A DNA stretch of 64,000 nt from Ficedula albicollis (GCF_000247815.1 NC_021673.1:47862069-47926068), one strand, 5' to 3'. Positions 13,983 to 29,225 are shown, counted from the stretch's first letter. Notes: generated by a model from the sequence alone, not told the origin. Numbers and translations are program-made.

Positions 13983-16900
13983 AGCTACAAAAATCAACCT
14001 GAATGCTAATGTCTCAAATTTTCAGATTAGCAACTTTGAGATGTACTTGGTTCTTATGTCTCAAAAGAAGGTAAAGAGTTTGAAGGGAGCTCTTTCTTAA
14101 ATCCTAGTGAAATATTCTGCTAACTCTTTGAAAGCTGTTTTGTATGTTTTTTTGCTCACCATTATCCATTTGCACAGAAAAGTAGAAGTTGGATTTGAGT
14201 TCCTGAAGTAGCTTTTTAAGCTATTTAAAGCTATTTTTGTAATGTGATTTTGCTAGATATGTATTGTCCATATTGCATATCCATGGTGATGTGCTTTGTT
14301 GTCTATTTTTACAGCAAATGGGATGAGTTTTAAAATCTGCAATGTACATTAAGCAATGCTTGTTGCCTGATTTTGTCATAAGTAACAGTTTCAGGGGTGA
14401 CTGTTCTTGGCAGGCCCTGCTTGAAGTAGAATTAACAGGCTCATTATAATAAAGATTCCAAGAGACCTTTTTTCTTTGTACAGATATAAAATCACTGACA
14501 AAACTTTCCATAAGAACCTCTGTAAGACATTCCTTTGTTTTGTGAACCACTCTTCTCCCAGAAAAATATCTCTCTCTCCATGTTCATATCCATTTGCCCT
14601 GTCATATGACACCCCTTTCCACCTGCCATTTCAGTAGAAGCTGGAATCATTATTTTTGAGTTGCTCTGGCAAGAGGATATTTGCCTTATGTAGTGATGAT
14701 TTTGAAAAGTTTGTAAAAAATTTGATTCCCAGCATAGATTTACAGTCAATAGAAAAGGGAATGCCTTGGTAATAGGTTAATCTTTGCTGAAGTGGCAGAA
14801 TAATTCTGGTACTGGGACAGTGATAAGTGAACTGATTTGTCAGGTATTTTGGTGATATAAACATTGGCACTGGACAAGTAATTTTGGCATAGACTCAAAT
14901 CTTTTCTCTTGCCTAAGGTTGGGCATATTAATTTCATTTAAGGGTGGTGTGCATTTAGGTGATATCAGAAACAGTCTATCATGTTGTGACCAAAGGAGCC
15001 TTAGCAGAGGTCAATGTGCTGAATAGCAATGCTTTAAAATGATTTGATCATAAATTGAGATATAAAATATATTGCACACTTATGAAGTCCAGTTTTTTAA
15101 AGACTGATCAAACTCTGAATCAATTTTCAGTTTTCTTAAATCTTGTCCTGCATAACCTGACATCAGCTCTTGGTTTATCTTGGGCCAGTGAGGAATAGCA
15201 ACATTATATGGAAATATTTTTCAAAACATAAGGAGCAATTCAGTTACAATTTTAATTTTAATAACAGAATGGACAGTATCTTCAAGTGTTTACTCCCCCA
15301 CACTTTCATTCAGGAAAGTGTGTTAAGACAGAGCTACATTACAAATTTGGTATTCTGTTCTTTATTTCTTCCATGTTGTCTCAAATCATTGCCGTGGTTT
15401 TTAGATGATGTGTTAATAATGAGGTATTTAATAGAAAAGGCAAAAAATGGTAGCCAAGTACCTGCAGGCAGTTTGACAGGAGTTGACATACAGGACCACC
15501 AACAATGGCAATGCAATATCAAACACAAGTAGTACAGTTTTGTTTGAGTATAACTTAGTAGATTGATCCAACACAAAAAGTGTGCCAATAGGAAAGTTTA
15601 TACTTTTCCACATTTGGAGGATATGCAGAGATCTGTAGTATGCTTCAATGGTGCACTTGAAACCTGAAAGTATGTTTAGCCAAGTGCATTACTAAGAATG
15701 TGGTAAAGTAAAGATAACAATGCTGAACATATGTGTAAGACACTCCTTATGCTTATGTGACTTGAAATACACGTCCACCTACTTACGTGTCTTAAATTCT
15801 ACTTGAGCTCACAGCAGTGGAATGAGGCAAAGCTGCCAGTATCTTATATTTCATTCATTAAAACTTTAAACAAAAACGTCTTACTAAATTATGAACATTT
15901 TAAATCTCTTCTGGAATGAACTTCTGAATTATTTTAGGTATAATTTATTATTTGAAGGTTTGTGGCGGTATTGTTTTGAATTCAGCTTCAGGATCTGCAT
16001 AAGATTTATGTAGAGCTACTCATGTTTTATTGGAATGTTTATCCAAATATTCAGGTTATTTACTTAATCTATTAGATTTGGAAGGAGAGAGACTTTTGCC
16101 TTCTCTGAAGGTCAAACCTACTAGATACCTAATATTTTAAAAAGACAAAAAGGGAAGACAAGTTTCTACTGTCTCCAGTGAATCCATTGGTCAGAGTTTT
16201 GCTCCACTGACTTCACTATTCAGTATAGCAAAAGTAGATGGCATAATATTTTCTTAAATTATTTTGAATATTGCTATTGGTTAGTGTATTGTAACACCAA
16301 TATATTCAAGATTATTCATTCCACTGGTAGGTTGTCTTTTGAATTAAATGCACTTTGCATAAAGCACGAAGAGCTGTATTTTGGCTACTCACTTTGGGCC
16401 CTGAGAAAGTGTTTCAATATCTGGAAACACAAGCTCAAACTTCTTTATTCATTCTACCTACATTCACAGCTTCTGAATAGTTAGTGAAGAAAACAGTTTC
16501 CTCTGAAGAACTAGTGAAGATGCCCACATCTTTCCATGGATTGTTTTGGAGCTTACCCTGATGCCTGAGTTCTGTTCAGTGGGTCACAAGGCATTGGGAA
16601 AAGCTCTACATTCATGTCTGATAGTGCCTTTGCTTTGGAACTTCTCACACCGTGCTTGCACATTTTGCTAATCCGATCTCAAGCAGTTCTGTCAGCCACT
16701 TCTCTGTGCAGCTGCAAAAGTGTTTGAGTCAGTCCTGGAAAGTTAAATGATGAGGGTTGGAAGAGTGCCATTCCCTATTTCAGAATAAGTATTGTTTAAG
16801 CTCTTTGACTGCATTTGTAGAAGTGTAACATCAGCAGATTATCTGTCTGCCTGGAGCTGTAGACACTGATCTCTTGAGTTCAGATTCCAAAGAGCAGGAA

Positions 16901-17358
16901 TGAGTAACAGGTTCAGTGCCGTTTGTACAGTTTACACTGCAGTACTTAAAAACAAGCACATGTGGCAGTAGGCGTAATTTGTGGTCTAAAAAGTGATTGC
17001 AGTGGCTCTGCTGAGCAATGCAGGGCAAAAACTGCTCAACATTTGTGGAAGGAAACATTTTGTGTGGAGAGCTTGATGTTCACACTATCTATACTTCAGT
17101 GTGTTTCACTTCCGACTCTCTCTAATCTGGTCCAATGGGCTCCATTAGTGGTTAGAGTACATTTTCTAGCATTGCTCCATCTAAAAGGACTCTCATCTGT
17201 TTTTTTTTTTTTTTAGTTCTGTGATATATGAACCCCAGTACAAAATGTAGGGATGACTTCAAAAGCTCCCTTCTGTTCCAAATTTAAATTGCAGTGTAGA
17301 TGCATCCAGTGTATGTCACTGATAGTGGCAACAGAATTAGCTGAACATACTATTCAAT

Positions 17359-17380
17359 TTTTACTCATATTTGAGTAAAA
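17359..17380. repeat. perfect 9-bp inverted repeat, 4-nt loop
   Basis: TTTTACTCA and TGAGTAAAA are exact reverse complements around TATT. It is AT-rich and short and probably incidental. Confidence 0.75.
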
Positions 17381-19895
17381 TGTTTCAGTAATTGGTTTTT
17401 AATTATTAAATATTCAAATTCTGCATATGGTATTCAAGCTTTAAATGAAGTATTTTCTTATGGTAATTGCTGTTGTTTTCATCTAGAATATTTTATCCTC
17501 CTGTTTCTGTTTTTACCTGAGTACTTCTTGTTATGGATCATTCCAATATTGATTGTATTTAAGTGTATTCCCACATTCAAGTAGAAGTTGGAAAGTACAT
17601 TTTAATCTCTAATCTACCTGTTCTTACCTACATACTGAGAGCTTTTGCCCCCACTTGGAATAGGAAATGTTGCTACATTGTGTAATACAACTTAAAGGAA
17701 TTTTTCTTAATGCATCTATCACTGCTTTATACTGTTATTAGTTGATTTTGTGTGGAAATTTAGAGCAATAAGAGTTTAAAAAAGTTTGAGTATCCTTGTC
17801 TGGTAAGGGCTATCTTACTGTATGTAGAACTGGCCAAATGTGTCTTTATCACCGGAATGAAAAATGAGCTGAATTTTTAAGTACCTTAGAGATACCTGCA
17901 GTATGATCCATGATCAGCTTTTACAAAACTACAAATGTGCCTTTTTGATAAAAAATTTGCTTCTGACTTGGTTTAATTTGCCTTTTACTACTGTCCAGAA
18001 ATTCTGCCTTCTAAGGCTATGAAACAGGCTTTGCAAAATTGATCAGCTTTTCATTCTGTTCTGTGGATGCCCAGTTAAGTTTGTCTTCATGTAGCAGTCA
18101 CAGTTACATTTGCCATTCAGTGAGTGCATCTTTCTTACAAGCAGAAGTTGACTAGGTTGTGTGCTGTGCAGTCGTTTTAATCTACAAATCTTTTTATAAA
18201 TCATTTAATAGCAATAATCAGGAGTTGATGAAATTTTAGAATTGAAGTCTGAGAGTTTAATCAACTATTATGGGAAGTTTTGAAAGTTTAAATTTTGAAA
18301 CTAGCTCTTTATTGCTTAGGTGCAAAATTCTGCAATCAGTTTACACTTACCCATTGATGAAATGAACCTTTAATAACATGCGCAGCGCACTTCAGGATCC
18401 ATTTACTGTTTAGGAAAGAATGGCTTCCTCAATATATATACTTGCCAAATATATAGACAATTTCACGCAGTTGGGATTTTTTCCAAGGGTTCTTATTAGA
18501 AAATACATTTTTTCTTTTAGATTCTTTTAAAAGACATAGTTTTTCTGATCAGCTTGAACTTTAATTGACTTGTTCACCTTTATCCTTTATATGAAGACTT
18601 CCCCTGTACATAAGGTCAGTTCTAAAAGTTCTTGCCATAACCACTCTTCTTATCTTTGCTGCCTCTTTAGACTATTAACTGTACTTTTCTCAGTTTGATT
18701 TAAACTTATTTCTATGGAGAAAGGAAAAGTACAGCTGTACCTTATTAGGTTTATGCATCCAAACCCATCTGATTCAAATACATTTCCTTTAGACAAAAAT
18801 TGTCTTGGGGGAAAAAGTGCTTCTTTATTGTCTTGGGAAAACGTTCTTCTTTGAGGACACTTTCGCTTAGTCATTGCTGGTCTGACAAGCAAAACTTTTT
18901 CTCAGGAGAATGGTGTACAAGGGATGAATATCTTTTAATTCATTTTTTTCTTAATTGAACTGTATTTTTGTTTTATTTTATATTCTCTCATCTTGTTCTA
19001 CAGGATAAAAAAAGAGACATACTTAGAAGAACGAAAACTTTGAAGATTCATTATAATAGCTTTTAGGGTCAACTATGTATTTGTAGTTACTTGTAGTTTC
19101 CCCATTTGTATGCATGTTTTTAATATTAAAAATTGAGTATTTGAATGTTATAGCAAAATTCTGCGCTTGTTTTGGACTGTTCATAAAGCTATGACAATAA
19201 GTTAGAGTATAAAGCAGTAGTGCTATTCATACTCAGGTGGTTTGCAGAACTGAGTCTCAAGCTAGTTCTGACCTTTTTAGTTTGTCCAGTAAATATTTAT
19301 CTCTGCTTTTTTGTTTAAATGTAGAAGTATTTTGAAGCTAAAGCACTTAGCTGTCACTAGAGTGCTGTGTACTTAATGTATTTTGTTGTAGTTATTTTTA
19401 ATTGCAGCATTCATAGATGTTGTTATGCAATGTACCATGAATTTCTGGTTCTCTATTATGTTTTAGTGAAGTATATCAAACTATTTTTTTGAAATGGAAT
19501 GTAGGACAAACCCTGTGGTTTTTTTAAAGCATTCTTGTAGTTTAATTTTTCTAGAAGTCAATATGTGAAAAATAAATTATTCTCTCTACATAAAATACTG
19601 TATCTCTTTGTGCTTCCTTTTGCCCATGTTCACTTATTGTAAGGAGTGCTGTAAGTTGTACTAATTTACAGGCTTAGCAGGGGCAGAAGTTTAAAGACCT
19701 ACATTAGGAAAAGACCCAGAAAAGAAAAAGCAACCAATTTGACTTGATAATTGGCTCCACTATAAAATTTCATGGTTTTGATTCAACCGAAATGTGGGGG
19801 TATTTCCAGAGAGAGGGCTTCTTTGCTCCACCTCTACTTCACCTTGTTCAAGTTGGATGGCTTCACATGTCTGAACTTGTCCACAGGCTTCTGAA

Positions 19896-19914
19896 GGGGG
19901 GGAAAAAAAAAAAA
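19896..19914. repeat. G7A12 mononucleotide junction
   Basis: Seven G are followed directly by twelve A. A second, shorter example (G7A6) lies at 23253-23265. Confidence 0.85.
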
Positions 19915-22510
19915 GATTTTATGGCTTTATAAACCTGGTGGCTTTAAAGAAGAGCACATTACATCTGTGCTGATGTAGCCGAAAGTGATTTAATAACTTG
20001 GTCCACAGAATAGGGAAATGTCAATTAGCCTTTTGGTGTAATCAAGTTTGTAGATTAATTTGGCTCACTTGGATCAGATCTATCTAATTATAAAGCTATA
20101 TGGGAGATTAAAAGCTTAGCTGTTACTAATGAACTTTCTATAAGTCCCTTTTATTTTAAATTATTTTCTTTGTTTCATTCTAACAGAAAATTTCATTCTA
20201 ACACAAAAGCCCTTGGGCGCTGAAGTATAAAGATCAGTTGCTTTTCAAATCTCAGAGGAAGTATAAAGAACTCTTTATTTTTTTCCTTCTTCTTACCCTA
20301 AGAGGTTGTTTTTGTAAGATGACCTATAATTTTGTAAGCACAAGTTTATTTTTGCTGTTTAATTGCAAGGCCGTATTTGGGAATTTACTACTACTATTCA
20401 CTTGACTGCGCCTGCCTACTAGGCAGTTAGATGACTAATCCCCTTACTTTGATTCTCCAGTTAATTGCAAAAAGAAAGCTGTGAAAGTGAAATAGTGAGA
20501 ATTGGAATAAAAATAAAAAACTATGCTAGATTTTCTTCCTCTGATATTTTTCTAATACATAGTGTAAGATTGTTTACCAAGATTTTATTGCTGTCTCCTC
20601 TGGCTGCAGCCTTGACGAAATTTAATTTTATTAGTAGATTTCACTGACGTTATGTTTTCTGACATTTCTTATTTTGACTGATAATGTTGTATGAAAAGGT
20701 CTCTCTGTGTGGTATATTTAACTGTGGTGGAATTATACTTTCCGTTTGTATTCACATATTTTTGTTTTCTGTCACATAGGTGGTATGTTAAGTGGAATAA
20801 ATGGTTGCAGTGATATTTTCAAGGTTGCAGTCACTGTTTTACTGTTGTGTTTAATACATGTTGGAAACATGTATTTTTTTCTAAAAAGAGACCAGCTTGT
20901 CTTGCTCCTGATTCATAACCCATTATGTCCTGCAATAAACATAGCCTTGCTCATTTACGCTGATCTCATTCCAGGAATGTGTTGTGTAACAGCTGGCAGT
21001 GCACAAACAGAGGCATCATCCCAAGTGCCTGCAAATTATTTCAGCAGAGACTGTGGTCTCTTAGTACCTTGTGTGCAATATTTGCATGCAGTGTTTGGCA
21101 CTTCCCACATGGTATCTATTGGCTGTCCTCATACCCTCATGCTTTAATATCATCTATAAGATGGCGCTGAGCCAAAATTTTAAATGTTTTGATTTCTTGT
21201 TGTTTGCGTGTATTTTGTTGCTGTTATTTAAGTAGGCAGGAAGGGAGGTTTCTCCTGAGGTATGGAAGCATCAACAAATTCTGTATCTTCAACTTTCTGT
21301 CAGAATTACTTTTCCTCTATTGTCTTTCTCAGTTTTCTTCTGAAACTGTATACCAGGTTATTGTTCACTGGACTGTGTAATTGACAATTGCTGGCTGTTT
21401 TCACATAGGCAATACCATGAATAGTGAACGTGGGAGCTTCAATTACAAATAAGCATTCACTGAGATACCATACAAAATTTCTTCCTGAGGAAAGTTGTTG
21501 GTTTCTCTTTTTTTTTTCCCCAAGTCCTGTTACTGTACAATGTATACTCTTCGACAAGCCATCATGAAATGATACAATTGACAATAATTATTTTTCAAGA
21601 ACAGCTTAGATCTTTACTTTTTAATAAGATATACAGTAGTTTATCTGTCTATTTTATTACATAGTGTTGTAATATCTTTTCATGGTGGTGTATTGTACTG
21701 AAGTGGATTTCACAGCATGTTTTCTAAAGGCAAGATTGGAAACACCTGCTTTGGTGTTTAAAATAGGATTTAGAAGAAGTAGACAAAATTCCTAAGAAAA
21801 TAGTAGTGAGCTCATGCTCTGCTTTAGCCTTAGAGATGCCCCAAATGCAGTAAGAAAGTCTGTTGGACTGAAAGTTCCCTTATTTCATTACCTCTCACCA
21901 AGTCAGGGGAGGATATGCCTGAAAATTGATGGACTCAGGTTCTTCGAGCATTATTAAAATATGCTTGGTATTTTATGTCACAATGTCTGCTTCAGAGCAC
22001 AACTCAGCATAACAGCTATACATACTCAAAATCAAGAGAGGTTTTTGACAAAGAGACAATGACTGTCTTTGGTGGAGACTCTTGTCCTTGATCCATTTCA
22101 AGTCGAGTATCTTGGTAGGCTGTGATGCTTTTGATAAAGAAGAGAGGTGAAGTTCTAACACATGTGATTACAATATTTCCTACTCACTGTCCTTATTGTC
22201 TCTAAAGACAGCTTTTTGTGGTTTTGGACCTTTACTTTGAAGATATTTTGCTGTGTCCATAGACTGTGTTAGGCAAGTGACCAGGACAGCAGTCTGGAAT
22301 CAGATGTCCACTTAGGTATTTCAACCCTTAATTTAGAGGTTGCTGAGAAGGTACTTCTGGATCTGTCCCATAGTTCCAACTCAACTTTTGGCACATTGGC
22401 CATCCAGTCTACAGAATAAAATGTAGAATTAATTAAACTCTATGTTGTTGCTGCTTGTTTTCATATCCGGGTTTGCAAGTACACTTAAGGACCTAATTTC
22501 CCTTGGATTT

Positions 22511-22614
22511 GAGTTTGTCCTGCATGTACATATGAATGCATAGGTCTGTGGAAATTTTGGGAGAGTTTGTCCTGCATGTACATATGAATGCATACATCTG
22601 TGGAAATTTTGGGG
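22511..22614. repeat. tandem duplication, 52-bp unit
   Basis: Copy 1 is 22511-22562 and copy 2 is 22563-22614. Both start GAGTTTGTCCTGCATGTACA. They differ at two adjacent positions in the middle of the unit (AGG versus ACA) and at the last base. Confidence 0.92.
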
Positions 22615-25600
22615 AGGATCTGAATGCTATGAATGCAGATGGATAATTAGTTCTAAGTAAGAGAAGGATAGGGACAAGCAACTCTGAGGTCTCTATTGAA
22701 GGTGTCAGGAATACAATAGAAGTAGATTAATACAATTGGAGGCACAGAAAAGAATAGTGAAGGCAAGAGGATTCGTCTGGGGGAAAAATGTGAAAAAATG
22801 AAGCCCATATGGATTTCTTTTAGCTACTTTTCCATTGCTGAATTTTGCCTTGTTTTGGTTTATAATGATTTTCCAAGAACAACGTACTTAAAAATAAATC
22901 ACTGTTTTCATCAGAGTTTATGCACTTGCAGTCCTGATTCTGTTTTAAAAGTTCAGCTGTTGAGAATCACTCAAGATAGCTTACATTTCTTTGTGTTTTC
23001 CCTGACCAGTTATAGTTAGGGTTTTTTGCCTGCTATTTCTCACAGAATGTCAGAATTAGACTTGTAAAACCCATTAAAATAGAGTTGACAAGCAGAACTA
23101 GTAATTCTTGTGGGTTTTAATGCATTTAAAAAAAATCTGGTCTTATTTAAGACTCAGATTTTAGGTTGACTGATCTCGTCCCTGAAAAATAGGCCATGGA
23201 CTTAGGCTCAAGACACAAAAAGATTCTATGGTCATATATAATATTACTCTGTGGGGGGGAAAAAACATTAACCATACTGGAGGATTAAAACAAGTCCATT
23301 AGGGAAATAGAAAACTATTTATAAGAACTGTCTGTGAAGCAGCATGAAAAAGCTTGAAGATAGTAGTCCTGGTCATGTGTAACTCAATTGAAAGGCTTGT
23401 TTGAATTTTTCTAGCAGCTAAAACTATGCTTTTGATTCATTAAACACACAATAAGAACTTTTCAATGCATATGTGATACATTACTGAATGGATGCTCTCA
23501 CTAGAATATTAAAAAAACCCCAAACCTTCCAACCAAACAAACAACAAACTAATTAATGCTCTACTTTTGTTTTTTTCTTAAGCTATATTATCATCAACAT
23601 TATGAATTCTCATATTTATGGTTTTAGACCAGTAAAAAGGTCTTATGTTCCCATTCCTTCAGGAAATGCTGTGTAGTCAAAGCATTCCTTGATCTTAGAG
23701 CCTTTTGCAAAAGGTGCTTGGGATTGGACTATAAGTTCTATATGTTCCTTTACAATTATATTACTACAAGAAACAACACCCACTATGACAAAATTGAAAA
23801 ATTTATAAATTGTTCTTAAATTTTCTCTGTGTAATTTAGATATGCTCAGATAATTTTTAAAACTGTGTATTACTTGGATTGTGCTGACTTTCAGTCTGAA
23901 GAACTGATTATACCTATCTAAACAAAAGTGAACTGGGCTCTCATTATCATGGGTGTCTTGTCTGATTTTATGTATATGTGCTTAACCAATTGTCCTGCAT
24001 TTTCTGTATCTCTCAGGAGGTCAAAAGGAAGACTATATTTAGACTGTGGAATTCCATGTTTAAGCAAAAGATGGATGAAATTGAAGTGAATTGGGAGATG
24101 AGTGTATCGCTGAGTTACTTGAATAGACTCAAAGATTACTACTTTTTCCTCCTGCTGATATTTTGCTGATCTTTTTGTTGCCTGTATTGTCTTTGCTTCA
24201 ACTAGAGATGTGTTTTTTTTTTTTTTTAGTAATTCTGAGAGAAGGGAAGTCTTGGAAAAGGCATCAGAGCTCAGGTTTAGCATCTTGTGGCACATTGTGT
24301 ATGTCAGATGATATGACCATGATTATGTCCCTCCTATGAGTTAAAGTGGTTAAAAAACTCCCCAAAGTTCTTCAGGGGCTTTGTTTGTTTTTAATGGCAA
24401 GGAAAGATTGCCAGTTTCCTCAAAAAAATCTGCCCATTCCCTGTATTTCCCAGAGATATTGGCCACATTTCTAGATTTTCTAAACCAGCTTATTTTTTCC
24501 TTCATGATTGATAATGATGCAATTCGAGTGACACATAAACTAGAATACAAAATACTTCCCTCTATGCATGAAAAATGCTGAGACTTTCAGCCTCTTGCCT
24601 CAAAATTTGTTCAGAGTATTTTTGATGAAGTGGTATGCAATAAAAGAAGCTTGCCTAAAGTCTCATCTACTTCTTACGTCATTATATTTTATAAAATTAA
24701 GTACAGATTTTGGTCAGGTTGAATAATTTTTTACTAGTTTATATATTGTAACAGATGTCAATATATTGAATGTTTTTCATTCTAACCAAAGGAAATATTC
24801 CTGAATTGTCTGCATTTTGTCATGGGTATGATTCTGTAAGGCTTAGATTTTTTTCTTAAAATTATTATATCGATCTAGTAATTCTTCCTGCAGTTGTAAA
24901 TTTTTAAAAATTATTTTCAGCTATTACTCCAGAGGCTGAAAACAGTAGCAGCCACATAAAAAGAGAACAAGTACCTTTTTACTGGTTAATAATTATGAGA
25001 AAATCACTTTTTATAGTCTAATTCTTACTATGTAAATGAATGGGGTCCAGACTTTTCAACTACCTCTCTTCATAATGGCATTTAAATCACTGAAGCTATT
25101 AGGATACATTTGATGGTAGAGTAGCCACATTTGTACCCAATTCAATAGTCACTTATTTTAATGTGATAATTGCGATGTTCAGACCACTGAAGTGAATGGT
25201 TTCTAGAATGTGTTTTATTATCAGTGGACTGTTATACTGAGTAGGAATAGATTTATGCATATGATTATTTCATGCACCTAGCTGAAATTTAAGGCTGTAA
25301 GAGTCCTTTTGTATGTGCAGGCTCTCTTATTTCTATTGCCATTGCAGTATGAATATTAAGTATACTCTCACATGATTGCAGGATGCATTATACCTAGAAT
25401 TATTTGCTCTAATACTGATAAAAGTAATAGTTATTTGGCACTAATCTTTGTATTGCACTGCTTTTCTGCTGTCTGGAATTTTCAGAGTTCTTTGGTTCTT
25501 CTGAGCTCCAGTATTAACTGTTTAAAAAAATAACTATGTCACAATCATCAGGAATTAATACAGACTTAAAAGGTGAGCCTTTAAATATGATGAGTTTTCT

Positions 25601-28600
25601 TCTGTTGATGAATAACCACCAGATAGTGAATTCTTCACTGTACCTGGTCACAACTTTGTGATAGAGTTCCAGCCTATTTGCCTGCTTATGGTGGGATTTC
25701 TTTTGGGTTACTAGTGTCAACTTTCATTGAAAAATAATTAAAGCAGGGAAGTCTTTAATGGAAATTTAACCTGAGTCACACTGTTCACGACAACACATTC
25801 TGTTTAAATGTCATGAGTGACAGATTAAGAGATTTACACTGGCTGTTGCTTTTCACTCAATGGTCAAAACAGAACTAGCTCAAGAAGAAGGGTAGCAGGA
25901 AAGCCAGTTAAGCTCCTGCTAAAGTCATTGGTTGAACTGAGACTTGTGAGGCAGCTTCTCAGAATTTACTGCATACTTTCATAAATGATATTGTGTTGAC
26001 ATTCAGTTTCTCAGAAGTTCCAAGTGTTCCTTGGCTTTGCTTTAGGCCTCACTGCTATTTGCAGCTCCTGCAGAACTTTTAAAGCTTTCCATAGGGAACG
26101 CATGTATATATACTTTATGCATACTGGCTTCAGATAGTGGACTCCTTGCACATACTTTTATCACACTGCAAATTTCATTTCTATTGGAAGACTACTTGCA
26201 TCCTTGCCTCTTTTTTCTGAGACTTTTCCTGAATAGAATTCCAGGCTCATGGCACAGTGCTAGCAATGAAAAAACATTGCATTCTGAGAGAAAAGAGATG
26301 TAAATCTAGAGAACAGGTCCATCCAGTTATATTATGAAGCTCAAAACTATTTCAAAGATGAACGCCTTTGTTGAAAAAATGGCTTTAAGTTCATCCTTAA
26401 TTTTTTCCCTGTGTTGAATTCTAAACAATAACCTACTCTTTTTTTATTGTTTCTGTTGATTACAATTTTCATTAATACTGAGCAGATCATAAAGTGCAGA
26501 TGATCAAGGGTCAGCAACTTTAAAAAAGGTTACTTATCTACCAAGTATTTCAGAGAGAAGGAAAACTCAGAGCAACATGATAATAGGAGGAAAAGAACAG
26601 TGATCATGGATATGCAATAGAGACCTCATTTGTACCCACTGAACTCCCAGGAAAGGAAAGGAGACAGAGGCTGTGAAAGTCATACAGATAATTTATTGAT
26701 TAATTCGGTGTGTAAAACTGTTTCATAAACAAAGGTTAGTTGTTTTTATAGTTCTTCTTGCAAACATTTTCCCCCTTCATTTAAACACTGAAGCTCTTGG
26801 AAGACTATACTTTAGCAGATCTGTGGATGCTGAATTTTAGGCCTCTGATTCTTTTAGAAAGGTTGCAATTATCTATGCTCAAGAAATGTACTGGGAATGA
26901 GGAAGAATATGGAGCATACAGGAAAGCAGTGTGATAAAAGCAACTAAAAGCTGCTGGTGGGACTTGGAACCCCAATAGTGGGACTTCTTGTAAATTAATG
27001 AGTGAGGTACTAGGGTGTTGACCTTAGCATAGGCTGTCTTTGTTTTCAACAAATTCTTACACATCAGGCTTACCCATGCAATGGCCTGACTGCACTGCCT
27101 ATGATATCCATTGGCTATAAATGTTTTCCTCAAAAAGGATATTAGATGCAGAAGTATATTTGATTAAAAACTATTAATTTTCCTTATTTCCTTAATTTTT
27201 CTGGGTTTTTAAAGCAATGATTCTTACTGTGGTTTCACTTTTTGGGGATCTTTCTGTGTGTGACTAGATAATATATTTGGTACTGTCAGTGTCTAAATAA
27301 TGCAGATACTGATGCATTCGAAGTACAATATATAATGAAAGAAATGCCTCCAACAACTTTGCTGTACCTTGAAGCTTTAGTTTTCCTTGAGGCTTCATGA
27401 GATTTAGGGTTTCTTTTTAAACTTAGTATCCCAGTTAGGGGATGCCTTGCATCTTTTGCTTGTTATAGGACAAGTGCCTTTACAGCTGTTAAAAAAATGA
27501 AATAATGCTGCTCTCCTACAAATACTTCTACAGGAAGTTGCAAGTGTGGGGAGGGGTTTGTGTTTAGTTATGATGGATTATGTTTTTGTTCGTTTAATTC
27601 ATAATAATCTAGAGATGAGTTTATTAATTGGCAAGTGAAGAGGAGTTCTATTTTGTACTGGTTATTTTTTATCTCAGTGTTTTAGAAACTGCTTTTGACA
27701 TTCATAAATGCATGGGTTTTGATGGCATTTAAATTTCAGTGTGTAATCAGTTACTGTTTGTAACAAATTTTTGTTGAGGGATAAAAAAATCATTTGTGTG
27801 CAGTCTTCCTTAGTTAGCTTTATCATGTGTCAATAAAATATCTTCATATTTGGGATGCAACAGTTTGCTCCTGTCATATTTTGACAGTCTGCTTATTTCA
27901 GTTGGTTTATCTATGGCTAATGTAATGTTTTTTAGTCACCAAGCACTTATCATCCTTACAGAGTTTTACTCTCCCACTGTGCTGATTTTAATTTAAGTTT
28001 TAATTTTAGCAGACAATGGTCTGTTTTAGCAGATATGCACTTGATTATTAAATATATCAACTCCTGGATAAATATAACCTGCTCCAGACAGATTGTTGCT
28101 TTCTAGTTGAATGTCTTGCTTTTTTATTACTTGCCAAGAGAAAATAATTGCTAAATAAGTCACCCCTTCACCATCTACAAGGTACAGTGATGCTCTTAAA
28201 CAGCTTTCTAGTAAGATTCCTTTGGGCCAAGTGTAGTTTTAGGATGAATTTTGGCAACTTATGAAATTGTTGCAACAACACATAACTGGTGCCTGTAATA
28301 ACTGGGAAATTTCTTTCAGTAATGAACTCCAAAAATAGGTTAGTAATGTGCTTCTTATTATTACTGATAAGTAACTTGAATTTTGAATACTAATGAGTAT
28401 TATTGTATCTTTTCATCCCTGCTGTTTGAAGGTGGGTAATTCTGAGCAGTAAGTTGCATTCAATTCTAAAAACTACAGCAATCTCATCAGCGTATTATTC
28501 ATGGTATGGTGTCTTTGAATTCAGCATAATTTTTTTCCACAGGATTTAATGGCCAGTATTGCCCTGCATAGAGCAGGTTCCTATTAAGTTTAATGGGGTA

Positions 28601-29225
28601 GCTTCAATTACACATAGTATATTTATAATACTAAATATTAACTAGTAAGTATTTTGTCGTTTAGGAGAATATATATATTTTTAAAATTATAAATATTTAT
28701 CTATTTTAAGTCCCACCTGTTGGGTTGGAAATTTGAACCTGTGTTTGCAGTGGGCTGAAAAACCTGAGTGTAAGGAAGACAGAACTGATCTGTAAAAGAG
28801 CCTCTGAGTATCTCATAAACTAAAGCTGAGAGCACCTCAGAACTCAGGACCCAGCACACCACACAGGAACTAGGATTGGCTAAAGTAAGTGTATCCACTT
28901 AAGACTACTGGAAACTACTAAAGTGAGGGTGCATTAGGCTAAACAGCTAAAATTACACAAGTCACTGCTTAAGACAGCTTATCTGTCAGGAAACAGCATA
29001 TTTATATTGCTTTTATATTTCTGACAGGGGTCATGTGGTCATTAATCAATAATTGCCTTGCTAGATTTAAAGGTAGAGGGTGGCCCTAACAACCTTAAGT
29101 GAAGGACTGTGGTTGAAGCCTCCTTTAATAAATAAAAAGATTTCGCACTTACATTGGAAAATTACTTTCATCTAAGCAGAACAGAGATTTATAGAGGTGG
29201 GTATGTTATGGTGCATTCTTTTCAG
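22615..29225. other. long non-coding AT-rich stretch
   Basis: About 6.6 kb without a supported gene. It includes the G7A6 junction at 23253-23265, an A/C-rich low-complexity stretch at about 23511-23552 and a T15 run at 24213-24227. The largest frame (125 codons, 23918-24295 minus) uses the reverse of the T15 run as a lysine stretch and has no domain. The minus frame at 26879-27133 is likewise unrecognised. Confidence 0.5.

Larger units (their letters stand above)
13983..22510. other. long non-coding AT-rich stretch
   Basis: About 8.5 kb with no supported gene. It holds a T15 run at 17200-17214, a 22-bp palindromic hairpin at 17359-17380 and a G7A12 junction at 19896-19914. It also has the longest reading frame outside poly-C (133 codons, 20746-21147 plus), which is hydrophobic in its first half, without a recognisable domain, and not longer than chance allows in six frames of this much sequence. 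Clusters of minus-strand frames at 14221-14937 overlap each other and look random. Confidence 0.5.

Noticed and set aside
20746..21147. 133-codon plus-strand frame, the longest outside poly-C
   Set aside because: No domain is recognised. Hydrophobicity follows from T-rich DNA, and a few frames this long are expected by chance in six frames of 64 kb.
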